From Bog-756 sp963701325 (GTDB lineage Bacteria > Actinomycetota > Acidimicrobiia > Acidimicrobiales > RAAP-2): a stretch of DNA of 64,000 nt. This document shows positions 50,499-58,391 of the stretch, in pieces. A model generated the notes under the pieces. That model did no database searches and was not told where the DNA came from. It worked only from the letters and a program-made list of their open reading frames with translations. Location of the stretch: NCBI GenBank assembly GCA_963701325.1, contig OY969604.1, forward strand, positions 3,782,001 through 3,846,000. The letters run 5' to 3'. A program made the position numbers and the translations under genes. Within the stretch, counting starts at the first letter, position 1. Every line of letters starts with the position of its first letter.

Positions 50499-51671
50499 GT
50501 GGAGTACCGGATCCTCGTTCCCCCGCCGAAGCGGCATCGCACCATGCTGCTGGTCCTCGTCACCGTCGCGGCACTGGTGGCCGTGGGCGCGGGGGCCTAT
50601 GCGTTCGGCAGACACTCGGGGACCACGAGCGGACGATCCGCCTCCGGTGGGTCTCCGAGTCACAGGCCCGCGGCAGTGCGCACACTCTCCGTCGTCTCCA
50701 CGGTGCCGGCCAACGGAGCCTCCGGGGTGCCGTCGGACCAGGTGGTGACCGTGACCTTCTCCGCTCCGCTCGAGGGGGCGACCGGGATGCCCATGTTCAC
50801 CCCGCCGGTTGCGGGCGTCTGGCGGGTGGCCGGGCGCAGCACCCTCTCGTTCCTGGCGTCTGCTCCCTTCCTCCCGACCGCGACCGAGTCATTGGTCATC
50901 CCGCCGGGTGCGGCCGGTCCCGAGACGGCGAGCGGCGGCAGGCTGACCGAGCCGGCGACCCTCAGGTTCTCCGTCGCCCAGGCCAGCACGGAGCGGCTCC
51001 AGCAGTTGCTCGCGGAGTTGAACTATCTCCCGCTCTCCTTCACACCGTCCGCACCGCCCGGCTCGCCCGTCGAGTCGGTCTCCGCTCAGGCGGGCAGCTT
51101 CGCGTGGCGGTGGCCGGACCTCCCGCCCGCGTTCACCTCGCTGTGGACCGAGGGTGCGGAGAACGTGATCACCAAGGCAGCGGTGATGAGCTTCGAGGAC
51201 CAGAACGGCCTGGCGGTGGACGGGCTGGCCGGCGTGCAGGTCTGGAGGGACCTTCTGGCCGACGCGATGTCCGGGAAGCTCAACGCGCGGCCGTACACGG
51301 ATGTCTGGGTGTCCAAGCAGCTCCCCGAGACGCTCACCCTCTTCGAGAACGGGAATCCGGTGATGACCGGCGTCGCGGTCAACACCGGTGCCCCGGGTGC
51401 CGACACCGCGGACGGCACCTACCCGGTGTTCGAGCACGTGGTGAGTTCGCGGATGCAGGGCACCAACCCGGACGGCAGCACCTACGACGACCCGAACGTT
51501 CCCTGGGCGAGCTACTTCAACGGCGGGGACGCCTTGCACGGCTTCGTGCGGGCGACCTACGGATCGCCCCAGAGCAACGGCTGTGTCGAGATGCCCATCG
51601 CGGTTGCGGCCCAGGTCTGGCCCCTCACCCCGATCGGGACCCCGGTGACCGTCGTCGGCCCGACCTCCTGA
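50499..51671 (+). CDS. Membrane-anchored L,D-transpeptidase with Ig-like domain
   Basis: About 390 aa. The signal anchor is at about residues 16-36 (LLVLVTVAALVAVGAGAYAF). A bacterial Ig-like (Big_5 type) domain follows, STVPANGASGVPSDQVVTV. The YkuD domain has HGFVRATYGSPQSNGCVEMP. The catalytic Cys is present in SNGCVEM, but the canonical SHGCxR has Asn for His and Glu for Arg. L,D-transpeptidases make 3-3 crosslinks in peptidoglycan. GTG 50499 with GGGAG. It stands alone on its strand. Confidence 0.85.
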   Translation: MEYRILVPPPKRHRTMLLVLVTVAALVAVGAGAYAFGRHSGTTSGRSASGGSPSHRPAAVRTLSVVSTVPANGASGVPSDQVVTVTFSAPLEGATGMPMFTPPVAGVWRVAGRSTLSFLASAPFLPTATESLVIPPGAAGPETASGGRLTEPATLRFSVAQASTERLQQLLAELNYLPLSFTPSAPPGSPVESVSAQAGSFAWRWPDLPPAFTSLWTEGAENVITKAAVMSFEDQNGLAVDGLAGVQVWRDLLADAMSGKLNARPYTDVWVSKQLPETLTLFENGNPVMTGVAVNTGAPGADTADGTYPVFEHVVSSRMQGTNPDGSTYDDPNVPWASYFNGGDALHGFVRATYGSPQSNGCVEMPIAVAAQVWPLTPIGTPVTVVGPTS

Positions 51672-51713
51672 CAAGGCGCCGACCGACCCACGGCTTCATC
51701 GGGCGCCCCGGTG

Positions 51714-51914
51714 TCATCGGGCGAATGTGTGCCACCCGAGCCACAGCCAGCCGAGCACCACGAGTGCCCTGCGGGTGGGGCTCGCGGTCACCAGCCGGAA
51801 CAGGTCGTCCGCTCGCGGCAGGCGCCCACGCGAGACGATCCCGGCGCCCTGGATCGCGACGAGCAGGAGCGCGGTGGCCGACCAGAGGGCCCAGGTGGCA
51901 TCGCGCCAGGTCAT
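51714..51914 (-). CDS. Small membrane protein (66 aa)
   Basis: ATG 51914 overlaps the preceding stop by 4 nt. It has a hydrophobic N-terminal helix (TWALWSATALLLVAIQGAG) and a C-terminal helix (RRALVVLGWLWLGWHTFAR). It resembles short actinobacterial membrane proteins in this position (possibly DUF6186). Function unknown. Last of the MFS-membrane protein set. Confidence 0.65.
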   Translation of the reverse strand: MTWRDATWALWSATALLLVAIQGAGIVSRGRLPRADDLFRLVTASPTRRALVVLGWLWLGWHTFAR

Positions 51915-52324
51915 CGCTCGACCAGGCGCCAGCCGAGCAACAGCCAGACCGCGAAGACGAGCCCGAGCCAGGGACGGTGCGCGTCGACCACGTCGAGCAT
52001 CGAGCTCACCGTGGGGTGGTCCTGGCGCGGCGACGAGAACAAGCAGAAGAGCTCCCACCCGACCGCGGCGACGATCGCGCCGACCCAGAGCCCCCACCGC
52101 ACTCCCCAGCCGTCGGTCGGTCGTCGCCCAGTGCTGGATTCGGTACCTGTGGCCGCCGTACCCGACGACCCCGTCCGGCGGTCCAGGAATCCCATCGCGG
52201 CGATCCCGGCGAACCCGAGGAGGACGACGGTCTCCGCCGGAGCCGTGAAGGGACGGGTGAAGGACGCGAGCGTGGCCAGCACCGCGCCGACAACGCCACC
52301 GACGGCCAGCATGCGGCGGCTCAC
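51911..52324 (-). CDS. Membrane protein of unknown function (137 aa)
   Basis: GTG 52324 overlaps the MFS stop by 4 nt (GTGA) and its own stop overlaps the next gene. It has about four membrane helices (AVGGVVGAVLATLASF, AETVVLLGFAGIAAMGFL, GLWVGAIVAAVGWELFCLF, GLVFAVWLLLGWRLVE). No known motif. Coupled translation suggests a role with the transporter or the small membrane protein. Confidence 0.7.
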   Translation of the reverse strand: MSRRMLAVGGVVGAVLATLASFTRPFTAPAETVVLLGFAGIAAMGFLDRRTGSSGTAATGTESSTGRRPTDGWGVRWGLWVGAIVAAVGWELFCLFSSPRQDHPTVSSMLDVVDAHRPWLGLVFAVWLLLGWRLVER

Positions 52325-53605
52325 GGTTCCGGCCAGAGCTCCTCGGGCTCGGTTCCCCGCGTTTCGGGGAGGAACCAGAACAAGCCTGCGGCGAGGCACG
52401 CCGGCAGGAATGTGGCCACCGCTGCCAGGCCGAAGCGGTTGCCGATGTCGGCGACCGCTCCGAAGACGACCAGCCCGGCCGCGGCCCCGATGACGCCGGC
52501 GACCAGCCACCATCCCGCCACCGATGCACGGACCGACGTCGGGAAGAGCTCGGTGAGCAACGATCCGACGCATGGCGCGAGCACCGATCCGGCGAGCACA
52601 CCGAGGCAGTAGCCGACGACGAGGGCTGGCTGGGACCCGCTGTAGGCGACAGCCCCGAACACCGCGACGCCCACCATCCCGACGGCCCCGGTGGGACGGC
52701 GGCCGATGTGGTCTGCCGACCAGCGGCCGACGAGCAGCCCGACCAATCCGGTCGCACCGGCTCCCACGACCATGAGGGCGGTCAGGACGCCGGATTGGTG
52801 GAGCACGTTCTGGGCGTAGAGATAGACGAACGTGTTGGCCGGGCCGGTGATCACCGAGGATCGCGAACGCCAGTACGACGAGGACCGAGAGCCGTCCCCG
52901 AAACCGCCGGCTGACCGCCCCGATCACGGGCAGCGGATGTTCCGTTGCGGCTGCGGCCACGGCGAAGCGGTCCGGCTCGGTGACCCGTCGGGCGATGACC
53001 GGCAGGAAGGCCAGCGGGATCAGCGCGAGGGCGAAGATCCCCCGGAACCCGAGCGTGCCCGATGCGAGGCTGTGGAGGATCGCGGTGAGCCCGGCCCCGA
53101 TCCCGTAGCCGGCGGCCACGAACGCAACTGCCTTGGCCCGATCGGCCGCCCCGGTCTGCTCGGCGGCGAGCACGGCAGTGAGGGAGTTGGTCGCGCTCAG
53201 GAATGGCCGCCCGAGCGCGAAGATCACGACGAACCACCAGTAGCTCGGACTGGCGGCCGCCACCGCGGTCATCGCGAGCCCGATGCCGACCGTGACCAGC
53301 AGCATCGTTCGACGACCGAACCGATCGGCCAGCCCGGCGAGGGGGAGGGCGCCGAGAGAGGCCAGGCGGATGGCGGCCAGTCCGATGCCGAGCGCAGTTC
53401 CCGAGAGTCCGGCCTGGTCGGCGATCGTCGTCCCTTGCCCCGACCGACCGAACTCCTTGGCCACGCTGCCGAGGGCGGCGACCACACCGAACTGACCGAA
53501 CCCGGCGGCGAAGGCCGCGATGACCACCCCGATGATGACCGGGTCGACCCAGCGGTAGAGGTGCAGGGCCGGGGTCGCGCCCGACGGCGGCTCCGGCGGG
53601 GGCAT
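52321..53605 (-). pseudogene. MFS transporter, frameshifted
   Basis: The N-terminal frame (ATG 53605) covers helices 1-6 and the cytoplasmic loop: GLADRFGRRTMLL (motif A) and SATNSLTAVLAAEQTG. The C-terminal frame covers helices 7-12 from VITGPANTFVYLY to the TGA at 52321, with ADHIGRRPTGAVG and LLTELFPTSVRASV. The frames meet at a GG in the coding strand (52854-52855); removing one base gives LAFAILVITGPAN and an intact protein of about 427 aa. A metabolite/sugar-porter-like transporter of unknown substrate. A sequence error is possible. Confidence 0.75.
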
Positions 53606-53672
53606 GGTGGTCAGCCCGCGTTCCCGGCGAGCCGCCGAGGGCAGCCCGGCCCGAGCAGTCGCAGGCCGGTGG

Positions 53673-54416
53673 TCAGGAGCCTTCGGGTGACGCCTGCGGG
53701 CCGACGGCCCCGGGCGGGCTGGTCGCCGCTTGGATCGCCGCCGACGCGGCGCGTGTGGTCGCCTGCTGCGCAGCCTTGGCCAGACGGGCGAGGGCCGGGA
53801 TGCGATTCGGATGCTTGATCAGGTAGGCGGCGATCGACGCGGGGTTCGGGCTCCCGTCCTGATTGCTGAGCCGGAACACCTCCTCGTCGATGCTCCCGTC
53901 GGTGGCGCGGTCGCTGATGACCCGGAAGACCGACCAGGGGATGCCCCGACGCTCGCACACCTCTGCGATCGCGGCCGTCTCCATGTCCAGCGACACCACC
54001 CCGTCGGCTCGCAGCGAGGCGAGGAGCTCCTGGTCTGTGGTCAGCTCGTCGGTCGTCCACATCGTCCCGTGCGGTTCGCCCGTGCCGAGCTGTTCTGGGC
54101 GGTACTCGGCTCCGGTCGCACTGTTGACGACCCGCTCGGGCAGGACCAGGGTCCCGAACGGCGTGTCGTCGTCGACTGCGCCGGTGATCCCGACCACCAC
54201 GACCCGCCCGACCTCGACGGCGTCCAAGAGGCGCTCCAGGCCCTGGGTGGCGAGGGCAGTGCCCATGCCGGTGACGATGGCCACCACCGGCTGGGCGCCG
54301 AGGGTCCCGACGTGGATGTCGAGGGAGCCCACGCGGGTTCGCCGCAGGGAGAGCTTCCTCTTGAGCGGGGTCAGCTCCATCGGCATCGCGCAGACAAACG
54401 CTAGGTGGTTCGGCAT
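53673..54416 (-). CDS. Purine/MTA-SAH nucleosidase-like phosphorylase-superfamily protein
   Basis: A 247-aa protein of the PNP/UDP family. AFVCAMPMELTPLKRKL start, VVGITGAVDDDTPFGTLVLP, SLDMETAAIAEVCERRGIP (ribose-binding Met/Glu), and RVISDRATDGSIDEEVF. It probably cleaves an N-glycosidic bond in a nucleoside (MTA/SAH or futalosine type; unspecified). ATG 54416 with AGGAAGGGA upstream. The C-terminal tail is an Ala-rich extension beyond the domain. Confidence 0.82.
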   Translation of the reverse strand: MPNHLAFVCAMPMELTPLKRKLSLRRTRVGSLDIHVGTLGAQPVVAIVTGMGTALATQGLERLLDAVEVGRVVVVGITGAVDDDTPFGTLVLPERVVNSATGAEYRPEQLGTGEPHGTMWTTDELTTDQELLASLRADGVVSLDMETAAIAEVCERRGIPWSVFRVISDRATDGSIDEEVFRLSNQDGSPNPASIAAYLIKHPNRIPALARLAKAAQQATTRAASAAIQAATSPPGAVGPQASPEGS

Positions 54417-54506
54417 CGAGTCCCTTCCTGGGTGGTGACCATCGTGCACGACCCCACTCCGGGGAGCAACACTCCGACCGGTCCGGACCATCGTCGCGGT
54501 CGGACG

Positions 54507-55394
54507 TCACGACCTCGGGGGTGGGTCGACCGGATCACCGAGGGTCGGGCGGATGCGATCGGTCAGGAAGGCGAGCACCGCATCGGTGAAGGCGTCGTTG
54601 CGGTCCCCGGCGATCATGTGGGACGCACCACCGACCGCGACGACCGTCGCGTCCGGTATCCGGGACAACAGCTCGTCGACCCCCTCCTGGGTCACGACGT
54701 CGCTGAGGAGCCCCCAGACCAGCAGTGTCGGCACGTCGATGTTGCTCAGGGCTGCGTTGAGCAGACCGGCGAACCGGTTCGGCACCACCTCGGTCCGGTC
54801 GTGACTGATCACGAGGGGGTCCCAGTGCCAGTACCAGCGACCCTCACGCTGGCGCAGCACCTTCATGAGTCCCTCCGGGTTCACCGGCCTCGTCCGTTGG
54901 GGGGTGTAGGCGGCGATCGCCGCGCCCGCCGCCTCGAGGGAGTCGAAGCCCTCGATGCCAGACTGCATGAACCGGGCGATGCGTTGGATGCCCTCCTCGT
55001 TGGTCTTGGGGGTGATGTCCACCAGCACCAGCCCACAGGAGACGGTCCGGTCACTGGTTCCCTCGGCGAGCATGGCGGCCATCCCGCCGAGCGAGGCACC
55101 CACCAGGACCGGTGGCCGACCCAGCTGGTCGGCCACGGCGACGCAGTCCGCGCAGAACGCGGTGAAGGAGTAGTCGCCATTCCGGGCCCAGTCGCTCTCG
55201 CCGTGACCACGCATGTCGATCGCCACAGTCCTCCACCCCTGCGCCGCCACCGTCGCGGCGGTCCCACCCCAGGCGTGCCTGGTCTGACCACCTCCGTGGA
55301 GGAAGAGCACCGGGGGAGATTCGGGATCGCCCCGTACGTCGCCAACCAGGCGTACGCCCTCGAAGCCCTCGAAAATGGTTCGGTCGGGGTCCAT
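54507..55394 (-). CDS. Alpha/beta-hydrolase
   Basis: A 295-aa protein. VLFLHGGGQTRHAWGGT (oxyanion), DMRGHGESDWARNGDY, VGASLGGMAAMLAE (nucleophile Ser) and a late His in VGGASHMIAGDRND. Typical of the peroxidase/epoxide hydrolase-like group. Cytoplasmic. It is divergent from the PhyH gene, and the intergenic region has an inverted repeat (55438-55452). Confidence 0.82.
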   Translation of the reverse strand: MDPDRTIFEGFEGVRLVGDVRGDPESPPVLFLHGGGQTRHAWGGTAATVAAQGWRTVAIDMRGHGESDWARNGDYSFTAFCADCVAVADQLGRPPVLVGASLGGMAAMLAEGTSDRTVSCGLVLVDITPKTNEEGIQRIARFMQSGIEGFDSLEAAGAAIAAYTPQRTRPVNPEGLMKVLRQREGRWYWHWDPLVISHDRTEVVPNRFAGLLNAALSNIDVPTLLVWGLLSDVVTQEGVDELLSRIPDATVVAVGGASHMIAGDRNDAFTDAVLAFLTDRIRPTLGDPVDPPPRS

Positions 55395-55437
55395 GGCCCT
55401 ATCGTCACATCCGAGCAGGGGGGTGGGTGCGATACCC

Positions 55438-55452
55438 GTACGACTAGCGTAC
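55438..55452. promoter_or_regulatory. Small inverted repeat between divergent genes
   Basis: GTACG (55438-55442), ACTAG, CGTAC (55448-55452) lies between the hydrolase start (55394) and the PhyH start (55487). It may be a shared operator, but five-base arms are weak evidence. Confidence 0.3.
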
Positions 55453-55486
55453 CCACCGGGCTGATCGGAAGACGGAGGGTGCTCGA

Positions 55487-56449
55487 GTGGCCTCACGGCT
55501 TGCCACAGACGCTGAGCTGGCCTGCTGGCGAGACGACGGGTGGGTCCTGCTGGAGGGTCTGGTCGACTGCGACGAGATCGATGCCGCTTCGGATGACCTG
55601 GGCCTGGTGTTTCCCTCCAGCGAGGCGTACCACGCCGCTCCAGAGACGGTGACCCGCAGCTGGATCGGATCCCGGCCCGATCCCGCCGAGGAGTTCGAGT
55701 GGCCCGCGGACGGCCCCGGGTTCCGTGGCGCCCAGCATCGCTGGATGGGAGCATTCCCCTTTCCGGGATCGGGAGCCCTCAACCGCCTCTGCGTGCATCC
55801 CTCGATCATCGACTTCGCCGAACGTGCGCTCGGGACCGAGGACGTGCGGCTCTACGAGACCCACGCGAGTGCCAAGTACTCGGGTCTGACCAACTACGAG
55901 CAACCCATGCACACCGACCGCAACCACTCCTGGCTGCCTGCGGGTACCGCGGCGCCCTGGTGGAACTTGCAATCGTTCCTCTACCTGTCCGACGTCGGGG
56001 AGTGCGACAATCCCACGCGCCTGGTGTCGGTGCGCGACTCGACCCATGTGCGGGCGTGGATGCCGGTGGTCATGCCAGACAAGGACCCTGCCCTCTACGG
56101 CGCCGAGCGACGGGCGAGCGGTCGGCGAGGATCGCTCCTCGTCTACCGCTCCAACGTGTTCCACCGGGCCGCCCCGTTCGCCTCGGAGCGGTCTGCCCGC
56201 TTCCTCCTCGCTCTGGCCTTCAAGGCTGCCGGGCAGGACTGGATCGGGTACGACCAGGCGCAGTCGAACTCGACCGCTCCGGAGTGGACGCTCTTCGCCG
56301 AGCGCTCGACCCCACGGGAACTGGCACTCTTCGGGTTCCCTCCTCCCGGTCATCCGATCTGGGACGAAGCCTTGCTCCGGGGTGTCGCGATCCGCTATCC
56401 GGGGCTCGATCTGGAGCCATGGCGGCGGGCGCTAGCGGACCGGGAGTGA
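55487..56449 (+). CDS. Phytanoyl-CoA dioxygenase (PhyH) family protein
   Basis: A 320-aa Fe(II)/2-oxoglutarate oxygenase-like protein. The metal triad is placed by MHTDRNHSW (His-x-Asp) and SNVFHRAAPF (distal His), followed by SARFLLALAF with the 2-oxoglutarate-binding Arg. The protein begins LATDAELACWRDDGWVLLEG, the usual start of PhyH proteins. The substrate is unknown. GTG 55487. Its end overlaps the end of the sigma-factor gene by 18 nt (convergent). Confidence 0.85.
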   Translation: MASRLATDAELACWRDDGWVLLEGLVDCDEIDAASDDLGLVFPSSEAYHAAPETVTRSWIGSRPDPAEEFEWPADGPGFRGAQHRWMGAFPFPGSGALNRLCVHPSIIDFAERALGTEDVRLYETHASAKYSGLTNYEQPMHTDRNHSWLPAGTAAPWWNLQSFLYLSDVGECDNPTRLVSVRDSTHVRAWMPVVMPDKDPALYGAERRASGRRGSLLVYRSNVFHRAAPFASERSARFLLALAFKAAGQDWIGYDQAQSNSTAPEWTLFAERSTPRELALFGFPPPGHPIWDEALLRGVAIRYPGLDLEPWRRALADRE

Positions 56450-57442
56450 TCGGGGTAGCCCGAACCAAGGCAGCACGGTGTTTTCGAAACGGGTCATAGC
56501 GCAGATTCGGTCGCCGGCCAGGCCGAGGACGAAGAGGCCGACCCCGTGGCTGATGCCGTCAGGGGCACGCACATAGGCTCCGAAAGCCGGCTGACCGTTG
56601 GCTCGCGTCGGCACGAGGTCGAACCGCCTTCCCGAGCCGAAGATGCTGGCGCAGAATCGGCCCACGGCGTCCCGTCCCTCGTATTCGAAGGGCATCGGCG
56701 GCATCGACATGAAGACGTCGTCGGTCAGGAGGGCTACCAGCGCGTCGAGGTCGGCGGCCTCCCACGCGGCTGCGAAGTTCGCCACGATCGCCTCCTCGGA
56801 GGGCGAGTCGCCGGCGGGGGGCGGTTCGCGGTCGGTGGTCGACGACTGGCGGCGCTCCATGCTGGCTCGGGCCCGTTTGAGGGCACTGTTGACCGATTCG
56901 ACGGTCGAGTCCAACATGTCGGCCACCTCGTTCGCATGGAACCCGAGGACATCCCGCAAGACGAGCACGGCGAGCTGGCGGGGCGGCAAGACCTGGAGGC
57001 CGGTCACGAACGCCAGGGAGACTGATTCGGTCTGCTCGTACCGGGCCTCCGGGCCGAGCGGCACGGCGCCTGCACCGTCGAGCTGCGCGTCGGGGTATGG
57101 CTCGAGCCAGGGGACGTCACCGAGCCGGCTCGGCTCGGGTGGTTCGACCTTGGGCATGTCCCACTCCTTGGCCGGGCGTCGCCTGGCTGACCGGCGCGCG
57201 TTGAGGCACCTGTTGGTGGCGATCTGATAGAGCCAGGTGCGGAGCGAGGCACGTCCGTCGAATCCGCCGAGGCCTTGCCAGGCGGCCAACAGCGTGTCCT
57301 GGAGGGTGTCCTCGGCGTCCTGGAAGGATCCGAGCATCCGGTAGCAGTGCACATGGAGCTCGCGGCGGTGCGGGTCGGTGAGCTGCCGGAAGGCGTCGCC
57401 ATCTCCGGCCCGCGCTTGTGAGATCAGATCGGCTGTTGCCAC
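56432..57442 (-). CDS. ECF-type sigma-70 factor with C-terminal SnoaL-like domain
   Basis: A 336-aa protein. Region 2 has CYRMLGSFQDAEDTLQDTLL and LRTWLYQIATNRCLN. Region 4 has LPPRQLAVLVLRDVLGFHANEV. The C-terminal 130 residues form an NTF2/SnoaL-like domain (AIVANFAAAWEAADLDALVALLTDDV). This is the arrangement of the SigX5-type/ECF41-like sigma factors (TIGR02960-like), in which the C-terminal domain replaces an anti-sigma factor. It is divergent from the DHFR-like gene, with a symmetric promoter region between. No anti-sigma gene is adjacent. Confidence 0.88.
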   Translation of the reverse strand: MATADLISQARAGDGDAFRQLTDPHRRELHVHCYRMLGSFQDAEDTLQDTLLAAWQGLGGFDGRASLRTWLYQIATNRCLNARRSARRRPAKEWDMPKVEPPEPSRLGDVPWLEPYPDAQLDGAGAVPLGPEARYEQTESVSLAFVTGLQVLPPRQLAVLVLRDVLGFHANEVADMLDSTVESVNSALKRARASMERRQSSTTDREPPPAGDSPSEEAIVANFAAAWEAADLDALVALLTDDVFMSMPPMPFEYEGRDAVGRFCASIFGSGRRFDLVPTRANGQPAFGAYVRAPDGISHGVGLFVLGLAGDRICAMTRFENTVLPWFGLPRSLPVR

Positions 57443-57493
57443 CGTCGCATCACCCTCCTCCTCCTGCAGCTTGCATCACTCCGATTCTTCTAT

Positions 57494-57556
57494 GGACACC
57501 GGCGGAGGCAGGAACTGGGCGGTCGGTGAGCGCCCAGTTGTCCGGTGCGGCGGTGT
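57494..57556. promoter_or_regulatory. Mirrored promoter-like elements between sigma and DHFR genes
   Basis: On the + strand: GACACCG (57494-57500), 12 nt, ACTGGGCG (57513-57520). On the - strand: GACACCG (57556-57550), 12 nt, ACTGGGCG (57537-57530). The same two words with the same spacing face each other over 63 bp. Each lies 47-83 nt from the start codon of one of the two genes it points to (+ gives the DHFR-like gene at 57603; - gives sigma at 57442). This fits two overlapping ECF-type promoters recognised by the sigma factor itself, or one large palindromic operator. Confidence 0.6.
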
Positions 57557-57602
57557 CTATCCCAGTGAGGGACCGACAGCGGAAACGACAAGGAGGACTC
57601 AC

Positions 57603-58181
57603 ATGGGAAAGATCATCATCAGCACGAACACCTCGCTCGACGGAATCGTCCAGGACCCGGACGGTGCGGAGGGCTTCAGGCTGGGCGGTTGGTTCGGCCA
57701 GTTCGGGGGAAAGGACCTCGAAGAGTGGGCCAAGGTCTCCTTCGACGAGGCGTTGGGCACTGAGGCCCTCCTGCTGGGTCGGCGGAGTGACGAGTGGTTT
57801 GCCACACGGTGGTCGTCCCGGCCCGGCGAGTGGGCGGACAGGCTGAACAGCCTGCCCAAGTACGTCGTGTCCTCGACGCTCGACCATCCCGAGTGGACCA
57901 ACTCGACGGTCCTCAAGGGTGACGTGGTGACCGAGGTGTCGAAGCTGAAGCAGAAGCTCACTGGGGACATCGTCGTCTACGCGAGTTACCAGCTCGGGCA
58001 GATGCTGATGGAACACGACCTGGTCGATGAGCTGCGGCTGGTTGTCTTCCCGGTCGTGCTCGGGGCCGGCGATCGCCTCTTCGGCGAGACCAGCGACAAG
58101 AAGGCGATGCGCCTCGTCGACACCCGGACCATTGGCGACGGTCTGACCCGCCTCACGTATGAGATCGTCCGAGCGGATTAG
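57603..58181 (+). CDS. Dihydrofolate-reductase-like (RibD C-terminal) protein
   Basis: A 192-aa protein of the RibD_C/DHFR-like family: KIIISTNTSLDGIVQDPDG at the N-terminus, the substrate loop EALLLGRRSDEWF, YVVSSTLDHPEW and VVYASYQLGQMLMEHDLVDE. It probably binds NADPH. No true DHFR or riboflavin role can be assumed. Genes of this family often sit beside SigX5-type sigma factors, and here it is divergent from one and likely under its control. ATG 57603 with ACAAGGAGG. Confidence 0.85.
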   Translation: MGKIIISTNTSLDGIVQDPDGAEGFRLGGWFGQFGGKDLEEWAKVSFDEALGTEALLLGRRSDEWFATRWSSRPGEWADRLNSLPKYVVSSTLDHPEWTNSTVLKGDVVTEVSKLKQKLTGDIVVYASYQLGQMLMEHDLVDELRLVVFPVVLGAGDRLFGETSDKKAMRLVDTRTIGDGLTRLTYEIVRAD

Positions 58182-58186
58182 TTTTC

Positions 58187-58256
58187 GCGAATTCCGTCTA
58201 TGCCATATACAGACATGGCCGTATGCATAGGGCGTAGACCATTTTTGGAAATTCGC
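58187..58256. repeat. 70-bp imperfect inverted repeat
   Basis: GCGAATTCC-GTCTATGCC at 58187-58204 pairs with GGGCGTAGAC (58230-58239) and GGAAATTCGC (58247-58256), with an inner CATATAC/GTATGCATAG partly pairing too. It is clearly richer in A+T than the flanks and begins 6 nt after the stop of the DHFR-like gene. It could be a terminator or a tiny mobile relic. Confidence 0.4.
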
Positions 58257-58391
58257 CACCGGGGAAAGCTGAGGGAACGGTCCCGTGACCCGACAGCTGC
58301 TGCAGTTCTCGTCGTCCGCGCCGCGACCGTGTTTCTGGTCCACGGCAAGCGTGCTGCAGCCGTTCACCGACCTACTGTTGCCACCGGACCA

